A stretch of DNA of 64,000 bases, taken from positions 2,691,001 through 2,755,000 of the forward strand of contig NZ_JABWRZ020000001.1 in assembly GCF_014269185.2 (NCBI RefSeq), in the 5' to 3' direction. The DNA comes from Pseudomonas oryzicola. GTDB taxonomy: Bacteria > Pseudomonadota > Gammaproteobacteria > Pseudomonadales > Pseudomonadaceae. The position numbers and the translations under genes were made by a program. The notes under the pieces are model-generated. The model worked only from the letters and a program-made list of their open reading frames with translations. It was not told the origin of the DNA and made no database searches. Position 1 is the stretch's first letter. The number at the start of each line of letters is the position of its first letter. This document shows, one piece after another, positions 30,843-39,266 of this stretch.

Positions 30843-31895
30843 ATGCAATTCTTCGACGATTCGTTGCACCCGGAAAACATGGAAAAGGTGGTGATCACCG
30901 TGGCCCCTTATGGCCCGGAGTGGATGCCCGAAGACTTCCCTGAAGACATTCCGCTGACCATGGACGAGCAGGTGCAGAAGGCCGTCGACTGCTACGAGGC
31001 AGGCGCCAGCGTGTTGCACCTGCACGTGCGTGAGCTGGACGGCAAAGGCTCCAAGCGCCTGTCCAAGTTCAACGAGCTGATTGCCGGGGTACGCGAAGCG
31101 GTGCCGGACATGATCATCCAGGTCGGCGGGTCGATTTCCTTCGCGCCGGAAAGCGAGGGCGAGGCGGCCAAGTGGCTGTCGGACGACACCCGGCACATGC
31201 TCGCCGAGCTGACGCCACGCCCCGATCAGGTGACCGTGGCCATCAATACCACACAGATGAACATCATGGAGCTGTTGTACCCGGAATACCTGGAAGGTAC
31301 CTCGCTGGCCAGCCCGGCGATCCATGCCGCCTACAGCGAAATGACCGTGCCGGCCGGCCCGGCCTGGGTCCGCGAACACCTGCGCCGTCTGCAGGCCAGC
31401 AACATCCAACCGCACTTCCAGCTGACCGGCATGCACGCCCTGGAAACCCTCGAACGCATCGTCCGCCGCGGTGACTACATGGGCCCGCTGAACCTGACCT
31501 GGATCGGCATTGGCGGCGGCTTCGACGGCCCCAATCCGTTCAACTTCTTCAATTTCATCCACCGTGCACCGGATGGTTGCACCCTCACCGCCGAGTCGCT
31601 GCTGAAGAACGTGTTGCCGTTCAACACCATGGCCCTGGCCATGGGCCTGCACCCGCGTTGCGGCAACGAAGACACCATCATCGACCAGCAGGGCAAGCGC
31701 TTCACCTCGGTGCAGCAGATCCAGCAGACCGTGCGCATAGCCCACGAACTGGGTCGGGAGATCGCCACAGGCAAGGAAGCCCGCGCCATCTACCGCATCG
31801 GCCAGCAGTACGACAGCATCGAGCAGACCCTCAAGGCCAATGGCATGGCGCCCAACCGCCAGCCGGGTGTGAGGGGTGTGCCGCAGCGCGGCTGA
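30843..31895 (+). CDS. BKACE family beta-keto acid cleavage enzyme (DUF849)
   Basis: 350 codons from MQFFDDSLHPENMEKVVITV. The TIM-barrel signatures of the family are present: the zinc-binding HLH at His59/His61 (ASVLHLHVRELDGK), PDMIIQVGGSISF, INTTQMNIMELLYP and the C-terminal MALAMGLHPRCGNEDTI. BKACEs condense a beta-keto acid with acetyl-CoA and split it to acetoacetate and a new acyl-CoA. Its place suggests that the operon makes a beta-keto acid and funnels it to acetoacetate. Substrate specificity in this family is wide, so the acid cannot be named. Confidence 0.9.
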   Translation: MQFFDDSLHPENMEKVVITVAPYGPEWMPEDFPEDIPLTMDEQVQKAVDCYEAGASVLHLHVRELDGKGSKRLSKFNELIAGVREAVPDMIIQVGGSISFAPESEGEAAKWLSDDTRHMLAELTPRPDQVTVAINTTQMNIMELLYPEYLEGTSLASPAIHAAYSEMTVPAGPAWVREHLRRLQASNIQPHFQLTGMHALETLERIVRRGDYMGPLNLTWIGIGGGFDGPNPFNFFNFIHRAPDGCTLTAESLLKNVLPFNTMALAMGLHPRCGNEDTIIDQQGKRFTSVQQIQQTVRIAHELGREIATGKEARAIYRIGQQYDSIEQTLKANGMAPNRQPGVRGVPQRG

Positions 31896-31914
31896 TGCTG
31901 ATACGGCAGGCCTG

Positions 31915-31944
31915 GCCTCTTCGCGGGCATGCCCGCGAAGAGGC
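31915..31944. repeat. REP-type perfect palindrome
   Basis: A 30-base perfect inverted repeat: GCCTCTTCGCGGGCA followed at once by its reverse complement. This is the P. putida REP style. It sits between the BKACE and MFS genes and may tune mRNA stability inside the operon. Confidence 0.85.
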
Positions 31945-31979
31945 CCGCAAAAGCAACATGAATGTTGGCTGTAGTCCAT

Positions 31980-31993
31980 AACAACAAGAACAA
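31980..31993 (+). promoter_or_regulatory. A-rich Crc-Hfq-type site before the MFS gene
   Basis: AACAACAAGAACAA contains two overlapping AAnAAnAA motifs, 28 bases before the MFS start codon and just upstream of its AAGGAGG ribosome site. Confidence 0.5.
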
Positions 31994-32021
31994 CCTCACG
32001 CCCCGCACCCAAGGAGGCAAC

Positions 32022-33338
32022 ATGGCCACCTATCTCGCCAGTGCCGAAGATTCCGGCACCGACACCGCCCACAGCGTCCCTCGGCGCTATGCCTGGGTGG
32101 TGTTCGCCCTGACCTTCGGCCTGCTGATCTCCGACTACATGTCGCGCCAGGTGCTCAACGCGGTGTTCCCGCTGCTCAAGGGCGAATGGGCATTGAGCGA
32201 CAGCCAGCTCGGCCTGCTCAGCGGTATCGTCGCGCTGATGGTCGGCCTGCTGACCTTCCCGCTGTCGCTGCTGGCCGACCGTTTCGGCCGGGTGCGCAGC
32301 CTGGTGCTGATGGCGGTACTGTGGAGCCTGGCCACCCTCGGCTGCGGCTTGGCACAGGACTACCCGCAAATGTTCATCGCACGCTTTCTGGTCGGGGTGG
32401 GCGAGGCCGCTTATGGCAGTGTCGGCATCGCCGTGGTGGTTGCCGTGTTCCCCCGTGACATGCGCTCGACCCTGGCCGGTGCGTTCATGGCCGGTGGCAT
32501 GTTCGGCTCGGTCCTGGGCATGGCGTTGGGCGGCGTGCTGGCCCAGCACCTGGGCTGGCGCTGGGCCTTTGCCGGCATGGCGTTGTTCGGCCTGATGCTG
32601 GCACTGCTGTACCCGCTGGTCGTCAAGGAGGCGCGCATTGCGCCAAAGTGCGCGCAGCAGTTGCAGGGCAACGCCGGCCGACCGTTGCGCAGCCTGTACA
32701 ACAGCCGTTCGGTGATCGCCGCCTATGTCGGTAGCGGCCTGCAGCTGTTCGTCGGTGGCACCGTGATCGTGTGGATGCCTAGCTACCTGAACCGCTATTA
32801 CGCCATGGGCACCGACCGGGCCGGGGCGATTGCCGCAGTCATCGTGCTGTGCAGCGGCATTGGCATGATCCTCTGCGCCATGCTCTGTGACCGCCTCGGG
32901 CGGCAGCGCCCTGATCGCAAGATCAGCCTGGCCATTGCCTATTGCCTGGGCAGTTGCGCGTTGCTGTCGCTTGCTTTTGCGCTACCAGCAGGTACCGCGC
33001 AACTGGTACTGATCGGCCTGGGCATGATGATTGCCGCCGGCACCAACGGCCCATCCAGTGCCATGGTCGCCAACCTCACCCACGCCGCGGTGCACGGCAC
33101 TGCGTTTGCCACCCTGACCCTGGCCAACAACCTGCTGGGCCTGGCCACCGGGCCACTGATCACCGGGCGCGTTTCCGACCTGATCGGCCTGCAGGCCGCC
33201 TTCCAGCTGGTGCCGCTGATGAGCCTCGGCGCGGCACTGGTGTTCTTCCTTGCCAAACGGCATTACCAACCTGACATGGAGCGTCTGCATGCGCCGGCCC
33301 ATCACATGGCTGACGCACCCCGGGAGTTGAAACCGTGA
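32022..33338 (+). CDS. MFS transporter, probable organic-acid uptake
   Basis: 438 residues from the ATG at 32022, 6 bases after AAGGAGG. Twelve hydrophobic segments in two halves; the first half carries the MFS loop motif (LADRFGRVRSLVLMAVLWSL) and the second its counterpart (LCDRLGRQRPDRK). An N-terminal Asp in the first helix (LLISDYMSRQVLNAVFPLL) is typical of anion:proton symporters of the ACS/aromatic acid kind. It probably imports the substrate of this catabolic operon. GTGA overlap with the next gene. Confidence 0.88.
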   Translation: MATYLASAEDSGTDTAHSVPRRYAWVVFALTFGLLISDYMSRQVLNAVFPLLKGEWALSDSQLGLLSGIVALMVGLLTFPLSLLADRFGRVRSLVLMAVLWSLATLGCGLAQDYPQMFIARFLVGVGEAAYGSVGIAVVVAVFPRDMRSTLAGAFMAGGMFGSVLGMALGGVLAQHLGWRWAFAGMALFGLMLALLYPLVVKEARIAPKCAQQLQGNAGRPLRSLYNSRSVIAAYVGSGLQLFVGGTVIVWMPSYLNRYYAMGTDRAGAIAAVIVLCSGIGMILCAMLCDRLGRQRPDRKISLAIAYCLGSCALLSLAFALPAGTAQLVLIGLGMMIAAGTNGPSSAMVANLTHAAVHGTAFATLTLANNLLGLATGPLITGRVSDLIGLQAAFQLVPLMSLGAALVFFLAKRHYQPDMERLHAPAHHMADAPRELKP

Positions 33339-33988
33339 AGCTATTGTTATCCGTCGAAGTGTTCTTCGATTTTGTGTGTCCGTGGTGCCTGATTGGCCAG
33401 CGGCACCTGCAGGCTGCGCTGTTGCTGTTGCAGCGCGAACGGCCACAGGTGCACGTGCACCTGCAATGGCGCGGGGTGCAGTTGTTGCCTGGCTTGCCAG
33501 CCAGTGGCCTGCCGTTCCATGCGTTCTACCTGCAGCGCCTGGGCAGCGAGGAGGCGGTACGCGAGCGCCAGGCCCTGGTGCGTGCTGCCGCCTGCGTGGT
33601 CGGCGAGGACATCGACTTCTCGCGTATTCGTCGCATGCCCAATACCGGCAATGCCCACCGGTTGCTGCAACGGGCCGTGGGGTTGCTGGACACAGCGCAC
33701 CAGGAAGCCTTGCTGGCGCAAATGTTCATTGCCTACTTCCACCAGGGCCGCGACCTGGGAGACAGCCGTGTCCTGCTCGACATCGCCCAGCGTTGCGGGC
33801 TGGAAGCGGCGCAGGTAGCCGGTTGCCTGCGTGACGATGGCAGTCCGTTCCTTGATGGGGCAGGGCGCGCAGGCAGCAGCGTGCCGCGCTTTCGCTTCAA
33901 CCAGGGGCCGCTGATTGCTGGCGCCCAGCCTGCCGAGGTGCTGTTCGCCGCCATGACAGACGCGTTGCAACAGGTCGAACGGGCATGA
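33335..33988 (+). CDS. DsbA-family oxidoreductase (FrnE/HCCA isomerase type)
   Basis: 217 codons starting with GTG that overlaps the MFS stop. The thioredoxin-like N-terminus ends in CPWC (Cys15, Cys18: FFDFVCPWCLIGQRH), followed by the long helical insertion of FrnE-type proteins (NAHRLLQRAVGLLDTAHQEA, LLAQMFIAYFHQGRDLGD). There is no signal peptide, so it acts in the cytoplasm. Roles in the family range from thiol-disulphide exchange to glutathione-dependent isomerisation. The following Rieske gene overlaps by four bases. Confidence 0.85.
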   Translation: MKLLLSVEVFFDFVCPWCLIGQRHLQAALLLLQRERPQVHVHLQWRGVQLLPGLPASGLPFHAFYLQRLGSEEAVRERQALVRAAACVVGEDIDFSRIRRMPNTGNAHRLLQRAVGLLDTAHQEALLAQMFIAYFHQGRDLGDSRVLLDIAQRCGLEAAQVAGCLRDDGSPFLDGAGRAGSSVPRFRFNQGPLIAGAQPAEVLFAAMTDALQQVERA

Positions 33989-34311
33989 GCCGGCGTATTG
34001 CAGTAGGCCCCGGCCAGGTACCGCAACGTAACGGTCGTGTACTGCTGACCTGTGAAGGCCGCAGCGTGGCGCTGTTCAACGTTGCCGACGCGCTCTATGC
34101 CATCGATGACAGCTGCCCGCACCAGGGCGCGTCGTTGTGCGGTGGGCGGCTCGAAGGCCGCGTCATCCAGTGCTGCGCGCATGGCTTGCGGTTTGACCTG
34201 GCCAGCGGCTACCTGGTCAATTCCAGGGCGCTGAAGGTCACCAGCTACCCGGTCGAGCAGCAGGGCGGGCAAGTCTACATCGTGTTTGACAACGAGGACG
34301 CCGGGCGATGA
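33985..34311 (+). CDS. Rieske-type [2Fe-2S] ferredoxin
   Basis: 108 codons. Ligands are C44-x-H46 (SCPHQGASLCGG) and C63-x2-H66 (QCCAHGLRFDL), 16 residues apart, as in Rieske ferredoxins of dioxygenase systems. It is a free-standing ferredoxin without a signal peptide. No Rieske oxygenase or reductase gene is in the operon, so its electron acceptor is unknown; the TauD enzyme does not need one. ATGA overlaps on both sides show tight coupling. Confidence 0.88.
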   Translation: MSRRIAVGPGQVPQRNGRVLLTCEGRSVALFNVADALYAIDDSCPHQGASLCGGRLEGRVIQCCAHGLRFDLASGYLVNSRALKVTSYPVEQQGGQVYIVFDNEDAGR

Positions 34312-35330
34312 TTACTCTGGCACTGAGTGTTACCCAGCAACGTATCCGCACGTTTGCCCCGGGGGTGGTGGTCAGCCTGATCGTCGGTGCTGCGGCCAGC
34401 TTTCTCAGCGAACACTATGCAGCGCCGGTCATGCTGTTTGCCCTGTTACTGGGGATGGCACTGAACTTTCTGGCGGTCGATGGCCCCTGCAAGGCCGGCA
34501 TCGAATTTACCGCCCGCACGGTACTGCGCCTGGGCGTGGCCTTGCTCGGCATGCGCATCACCCTGGACCAGATCGCCAGCCTGGGCTGGAAACCGGTGGC
34601 CCTGGTGGTTGGTTTGGTGGTGGTAACGATCCTGGCCGCGGTAGTGGTGGCCAAGGCGCTGGGCTTTTCACGGCTGTTCGGCCTGCTCACCGGCGGTGCG
34701 ACGGCCATTTGTGGCGCCTCGGCGGCGCTGGCGCTGGCCGCCGCCTTGCCCCAGCACCCGCGCAAGGAGCATGCGACGCTGTTCACCGTGATCGGCGTTT
34801 CAGCGCTGTCGACCCTGGCGATGATCCTGTACCCGATGATTGCCCGGTGGTTGCACTTGTCGCCCGGGCAGGCCGGGGTCTTCCTTGGCGCGACGATCCA
34901 CGATGTGGCGCAGGTGGTGGGGGCGGGCTACAGCCTGTCCACCGAGACCGGTGACATTGCCACAGTGGTCAAGCTGATGCGGGTGGCGATGCTGTTGCCA
35001 GTCATTGTCTGCGCGGCCATGATCACCCGCCACCACGGCCTTGAGGCAGGTGGTCAGCGGCCACCCTTGCTGCCCTGGTTTGCGGTCGGCTTCCTGCTTC
35101 TGGCCTGCGTCAACAGCACAGGGTGGGTGCCGGCGGCGGTGCAGGGCGGCATCAATGAGCTATCGCGTGGCTGCCTGGTGGTGGCGATCAGTGCCCTGGG
35201 TATGAAGACCCAGCTCAAGGCGCTGGCCTCGGTCGGCTTCAAACCCATTGCACTGATGGTCGGGGAGAGCGTGTTTCTGGTGCTGTTGGTGCTGGCGCTG
35301 ATGCACGTGGGGCTGCAACCTTCCGCCTGA
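34308..35330 (+). CDS. yeiH: YeiH/UPF0324-family exporter, putative sulphate or anion exporter
   Basis: 340 codons with about ten membrane segments. Family features include ALLLGMALNFLAVDGPCKAG, LRLGVALLGMRITLDQIASL, GGATAICGASAALALAAALP and FLGATIHDVAQVVGAGYSLS. Relatives in sulphonate-degrading bacteria sit beside taurine or sulphoacetaldehyde genes and are proposed to export sulphate. In this operon with a TauD-type dioxygenase the same role is plausible. Last gene of operon 1, followed by a REP element. Confidence 0.85.
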   Translation: MITLALSVTQQRIRTFAPGVVVSLIVGAAASFLSEHYAAPVMLFALLLGMALNFLAVDGPCKAGIEFTARTVLRLGVALLGMRITLDQIASLGWKPVALVVGLVVVTILAAVVVAKALGFSRLFGLLTGGATAICGASAALALAAALPQHPRKEHATLFTVIGVSALSTLAMILYPMIARWLHLSPGQAGVFLGATIHDVAQVVGAGYSLSTETGDIATVVKLMRVAMLLPVIVCAAMITRHHGLEAGGQRPPLLPWFAVGFLLLACVNSTGWVPAAVQGGINELSRGCLVVAISALGMKTQLKALASVGFKPIALMVGESVFLVLLVLALMHVGLQPSA

Positions 35331-35341
35331 CGCATTCACTG

Positions 35342-35424
35342 GTAGGAGCGGCTGCAGCAGCGATCACCGGCAAAGCCGGTGCCATCCACCGCGTCGCCTG
35401 CTGCGCGGATGAATCCGCTCCTAC
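35342..35424. repeat. P. putida-type REP element
   Basis: GTAGGAGCGG (35342-35351) pairs with CCGCTCCTAC (35415-35424), and an inner hairpin CACCGGC-AAA-GCCGGTG lies between. The element fills the space between the convergent exporter and regulator genes and includes the regulator's stop codon. Confidence 0.8.
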
Positions 35425-36425
35425 ACTTCATCGTGCCGGGCCCGCCAGCTGGCCGGTGGCATGCCGAACTGGGCGATGAACCAGCGAGTGAATGAGCTGG
35501 GCATGGAATAACCGAGCATGTCGGCAATGCGCCCCAGCGAATAGCCGGGGTTTTCCAGGTAACGCATCACCAGGTCGCGGCGCACGCTGTTGATCAGGTC
35601 CTTGAAGGTCAACCCGTTTTCCTCGAGACGCCGCTGCAGGGTACGCACGTTCATGCCCTGCGTCTGCGCCACCTGTTCGATGGTGGCGCGGCCCATGGGC
35701 AACAGCAGGTAGATGGTCTTGCGCAGCTCCAGCTCCAGCGACGGGGTGCCGCCCGCCGGCAGGCTGTCCAGGTAACGCTGCGCCAGACGGGCCATGGCTT
35801 CGTTGGCCTGGGGGCTGGCGCTGTCGAGATCGGCGGCGGGGCAGACAATGCCGTTGAACTCACTGCCGAACACCAGAGTGCAGCCGAAGATGCGCCTGTG
35901 GGTCGCCAGGTCGGCTGGGGCCGCGTGGGTGAAGTTGGCGCTGATCGGGTGCCAGTGGGCACCTAGCAGGGCCGCGCACAGGCGCATCATCACGCCGATG
36001 GCCAGCTCGGTGGCCTGGCGGCTGCAAGGCGCGCGCTCGTTGATCACCTCTTCGCGAATGATCACGGTCTTGCCGGCTTCCTCGATATGAATGGCCAGGG
36101 CGTCATTGAGCAGGTGCCGGTATTGCACGATCACCTGCAGGGCATCGCGCAGGGTGCGCTGGTGGCTGAGCAGCAGGCTGATTTCGCCAAAATCCGACAG
36201 TTGCCGCAACTCGGCCATGCGCAGGCCGAAGCTCTCGCAGTGGCTGGTGCTGGCCGAGGCTTCCAGCAAGGCAATGACACTGGCAACCGGGATACGCCGG
36301 TTGGGGTCATCGAGCAACGCGGCACTGAGGCCAACCTGCGCCAGCAACGCGTGCGGGTTCAGGCCCAGGTGGCGGGACACTTCGAGGTAGTTGGTCAAAC
36401 TGGCGGCACGGACGAGGGCAGGCAT
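35421..36425 (-). CDS. AraC-family regulator with OruR-type N-terminal domain
   Basis: 334 residues from the ATG at 36425 (MPALVRAASLTNYLEVSRHL); a start at 36458 is also open. The N-terminal domain is the arabinose-binding-like domain of OruR/CdhR relatives (FGLRMAELRQLSDFGEISLL), and the C-terminus holds the two helix-turn-helices (ATIEQVAQTQGMNVRTLQRR, YSLGRIADMLGYSMPSSFTR). It lies between the two catabolic operons and diverges from the second; a conserved site in front of both is the likely target. AACAACAA (36428-36435), touching its start, may put it under Crc-Hfq control. Confidence 0.88.
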   Translation of the reverse strand: MPALVRAASLTNYLEVSRHLGLNPHALLAQVGLSAALLDDPNRRIPVASVIALLEASASTSHCESFGLRMAELRQLSDFGEISLLLSHQRTLRDALQVIVQYRHLLNDALAIHIEEAGKTVIIREEVINERAPCSRQATELAIGVMMRLCAALLGAHWHPISANFTHAAPADLATHRRIFGCTLVFGSEFNGIVCPAADLDSASPQANEAMARLAQRYLDSLPAGGTPSLELELRKTIYLLLPMGRATIEQVAQTQGMNVRTLQRRLEENGLTFKDLINSVRRDLVMRYLENPGYSLGRIADMLGYSMPSSFTRWFIAQFGMPPASWRARHDEV

Positions 36426-36427
36426 TC

Positions 36428-36435
36428 TTGTTGTT
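36428..36435 (-). promoter_or_regulatory. A-rich Crc-Hfq-type site at the regulator start
   Basis: On the minus strand AACAACAA fits AAnAAnAA and ends two bases before the ATG of the AraC-family regulator. Binding there would block translation of the activator and thus of the whole regulon. Confidence 0.45.
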
Positions 36436-36483
36436 TTCCATGTTGGGTATGCCGACATGCGTTTCGTGCTTTATAGACTGCGT

Positions 36484-36583
36484 GTCATGAATTGAAAAGC
36501 AAAGCCCTCGCGGGCCCTTTGTCATCAAATGAAAAGCCCCTGACGCCGAATGTGAAGCACCCCAGTGGCGCGCTGTTTACTGT
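36484..36583 (+). promoter_or_regulatory. AraC-type activator sites and -10 element, operon 2
   Basis: GTCATCAAATGAAAA (36521-36535), GAAGCACC (36554-36561) and TACTGT (36578-36583) repeat the operon 1 element with the same distances (33 and 16 bases). A further copy, GTCATGAATTGAAAA, sits at 36484-36498. The element is shared with the divergent regulator gene, so it may also control autoregulation. Confidence 0.7.
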
Positions 36584-36619
36584 GAACCTCAAGAGCTGCA
36601 TCCCGAGACGAGGTTCACC

Positions 36620-37198
36620 GTGGAAAAACTGCAAACCACTGCCACCGTGTTGATTGTCCCTGGCCTGCGCGAGCATGTTGCCGAGCACTGGCAGACCTTG
36701 CTCGCCAAGCGCCTGGCCAAGGTTCGCAGCGTCCCGCCGCTGCAGGTTGACCGCCTGAGCTGCACGGCCCGGGTCGAAGCGATCCAGCGTGAGCTGGAGC
36801 AGATCGACGGCGAGGTGCTGTTGGTGGCGCACAGCGCCGGGGTATTGATGGTCGCCCACTGGGCGGCGCGCTACCAGCGGCCAGTCAAAGGGGCGTTGCT
36901 GGCGGCACCACCGGACCTGAACGCACCATGGCCGGCCCACTACCCAAGCCCGGCCAGCCTGGCTGAGCATGGCTGGGCGCCGGTGCCGGAGGCGCCATTG
37001 CCATTCCCGAGCATTGTCGCTGCCAGCAGCAATGACCACCTGGCCAGCTACGCCACGGCTGGCGACCTGGCCCGCCGTTGGGGCAGCGAACTGATCAACC
37101 TGGGGGCCGTTGGCCACCTCAACCCAGCGTCCGGTTTCGGCCATTGGCCGCTGGCCGAAGCCCTGGTCCGCCGCCTGGATAACCCGAACCTGCAATAG
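36620..37198 (+). CDS. RBBP9/YdeN-type alpha/beta hydrolase
   Basis: 192 codons starting with GTG, 6 bases after GAGG. The nucleophile motif is AHSAG (LLVAHSAGVLMVAHWAARY), the acid is in SSNDHLA, and the His in GHLNPASGFGHW, the serine-hydrolase triad of the RBBP9 family. Cytosolic. It is first in the second catabolic operon, 74 bases before the DUF1302 gene. A role in hydrolysing an ester or thioester of the substrate is possible. Confidence 0.85.
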   Translation: MEKLQTTATVLIVPGLREHVAEHWQTLLAKRLAKVRSVPPLQVDRLSCTARVEAIQRELEQIDGEVLLVAHSAGVLMVAHWAARYQRPVKGALLAAPPDLNAPWPAHYPSPASLAEHGWAPVPEAPLPFPSIVAASSNDHLASYATAGDLARRWGSELINLGAVGHLNPASGFGHWPLAEALVRRLDNPNLQ

Positions 37199-37241
37199 CG
37201 CATGGACGCCCCAGCCACGCCCGCAAAAAGACGGGTGGCGT

Positions 37242-37256
37242 AAAAACAATAACAAT
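37242..37256 (+). promoter_or_regulatory. A-rich Crc-Hfq-type site before the DUF1302 gene
   Basis: AAAAACAATAACAAT contains two overlapping AAnAAnAA motifs immediately upstream of the GGAG ribosome site of the 37273 gene, nearly the same text as before the BKACE gene. Confidence 0.5.
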
Positions 37257-37272
37257 ACGTGGAGCCATCGTA

Positions 37273-39228
37273 ATGCCAGTAACCCGCATTCACCGTGCTG
37301 TGAAGCCACAGCGCTGCCTGCTCGCTTGCGCCGTCAGCCTGCTCGCGCTACCCGCCGCCCAAGCAATTGAAGTCGACACCGGCAATGAAAACTGGGCCGT
37401 ACGCTTCGACAACACCGTCAAGTACAACTACGGCGTACGCACCGAAAGCGCCGACCAGCGCATGCTGGGCACGCCCAACAGCAACGACGGTGATTACAAC
37501 TTCCGCAAGGCCGGCACCAACATCACCAACCGGGTCGACCTGCTGACCGAACTGGATGTGGTCTACCAGGGCAACACCGGGTTCCGGGTCAGCACCGCCA
37601 GCTGGTACGACAAGGCCTATGACAACACCGGTTCCAGTAGCAACCCATTCGTCAATGGCAAGGGTGACCAGTCCGGCATCAACCCCAGCCTCAATGGCCT
37701 GCCCGGCACCGGTGTGCCGCTGGGTAGCCCGCACCTGAGCAACTACGCCCAGCGTTACTACAGCGGCCCGTCCGGTGAAGTACTGGATGCCTTCGTGTTC
37801 TTCAGCCGTGAAGTCGGCGAGGCCTCGCAGGTCAGCGCCAAGCTCGGCCAGCACAACCTGTTCTGGGGTGAAACCCTGCTCAACCCGGTGCACTCGTTGA
37901 GCTACGGCCAGTCCGGCCTGGACCTGGCCAAGCTGGCCGCCTCGCCGGGCACCGAGGCCAAGGAACTGTTCGTGCCACGCAACCAGCTGTCGACCTCGTT
38001 CCTGGTCAACTCCGAACTGACCCTCGGCGCCCAGTACTTCTTCGATTGGGACGCCGCCCGTTTACCCGAGGCCGGCACCTACTATGGCGGCTCGGACGTG
38101 GTCGGCGAGGGGGCGCAGAGCTTCCTGCTCGGCCACACCGGCACCCCGGGGCTGATCCCGGTGCGCGGCGCGCTGACCAGCATCCGTCGTGGCCACGACC
38201 TGAAACCGGGCAAGAGCGGCGACTGGGGCATCATGGCCAAGTGGTCGCCGGAGTGGCTGGGCGGCACTCTCGGTTTCTACTACCGCAAGACCTCCGAGAT
38301 CCTCCCGCAGGCCTGGCTCGACGCGCGCGGCATGACCGTCGCCAACGGCCCGTTCGGCAACCCGCCGGGCAGCCGCCAGGGGGCGGTCGGCAACCTGTAC
38401 AACTCGCTGCAAAGCACCACTTACCAGTTCGCCTATTCCGACGACATCGACATCTATGGCCTGAGCCTGTCCAAGGATGTGGGCGGTATCAGTGTCGGCA
38501 GCGACCTCAACATCCGCCACAACATGCCGCTGGCGAGCATCCCGGCAATCGTCAGCGCCCCCGGCCAGGGTGGCCTGGGCGGCGGCTTCGGCCTGCTTCC
38601 GGCACGCCTGCCCAGCAGCGGGGTGATCTACGACGTGCCCAAGGATGGCGACGGCCTGAGCGCCACCGGCGACACCTTGCACTGGACCTTGAACGGCCTG
38701 ATGACCATTGGCGATACGCCGCTGTTCGATTCGGCAACCCTGCTTGGCGAGCTGTTCTACAGCAACCTGCTCAAACTCGATAGCCACAACGAGGCCTTGT
38801 ACAAGGGCAAGAGCAGCTACCGCGGCATCGACAAGGCCACCCGCGACAACTGGGGCATCGCGGTCAACTTCACCCCCACCTGGTACCAGGTGCTGCCGGG
38901 CATGGACCTGAGCATGCCGCTGTCGGTCAACGTCGGCCTCGACGGCGTGTCGCCGGTGCAAGGCGGCGGCGCCGAGAACACCGGCAACTATGCGGTGGGC
39001 GTGAGCGCCGCGATCTACAACCAGTACTTCGTCGACCTCAAGTACGTCGACAGTTTCGGTGAGACCAAGGCCTGCAAGGACGGCCAGACCGACGGCAGCA
39101 CCCCCAACGCCCTGGACGGCGAACAGGATTACACCTGCTACGGCGGTGGCTACGCCTCCTTCTCCGGCGGTGGTGCCACCACCGAGGACCGTGGCGCCCT
39201 GTACCTGACCGTCAAGACGACCTTCTGA
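37273..39228 (+). CDS. DUF1302 outer-membrane protein
   Basis: 651 codons. Signal peptide of about 31 residues (CLLACAVSLLALPAAQA), then IEVDTGNENWAVRFDNTVKY and many alternating aromatic strands (TELDVVYQGNTGFRVSTASW, KWSPEWLGGTLGFYYRKTSE) ending with Phe (LYLTVKTTF), the sign of an outer-membrane beta-barrel. DUF1302 proteins always pair with DUF1329 and often with an RND pump in pseudomonads that use lipid-like or terpenoid substrates. A channel for uptake or release of hydrophobic compounds is likely. Confidence 0.9.
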   Translation: MPVTRIHRAVKPQRCLLACAVSLLALPAAQAIEVDTGNENWAVRFDNTVKYNYGVRTESADQRMLGTPNSNDGDYNFRKAGTNITNRVDLLTELDVVYQGNTGFRVSTASWYDKAYDNTGSSSNPFVNGKGDQSGINPSLNGLPGTGVPLGSPHLSNYAQRYYSGPSGEVLDAFVFFSREVGEASQVSAKLGQHNLFWGETLLNPVHSLSYGQSGLDLAKLAASPGTEAKELFVPRNQLSTSFLVNSELTLGAQYFFDWDAARLPEAGTYYGGSDVVGEGAQSFLLGHTGTPGLIPVRGALTSIRRGHDLKPGKSGDWGIMAKWSPEWLGGTLGFYYRKTSEILPQAWLDARGMTVANGPFGNPPGSRQGAVGNLYNSLQSTTYQFAYSDDIDIYGLSLSKDVGGISVGSDLNIRHNMPLASIPAIVSAPGQGGLGGGFGLLPARLPSSGVIYDVPKDGDGLSATGDTLHWTLNGLMTIGDTPLFDSATLLGELFYSNLLKLDSHNEALYKGKSSYRGIDKATRDNWGIAVNFTPTWYQVLPGMDLSMPLSVNVGLDGVSPVQGGGAENTGNYAVGVSAAIYNQYFVDLKYVDSFGETKACKDGQTDGSTPNALDGEQDYTCYGGGYASFSGGGATTEDRGALYLTVKTTF

Positions 39229-39266
39229 GTCATGTTTCCTACAGCCTACACAGGAAGACAACCATC

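Noticed and set aside
29919..32549. Open minus-strand frame of 876 codons
   Set aside because: It lies opposite the dioxygenase, BKACE and MFS genes, which have clear motifs; high GC opens antisense frames in this genome.
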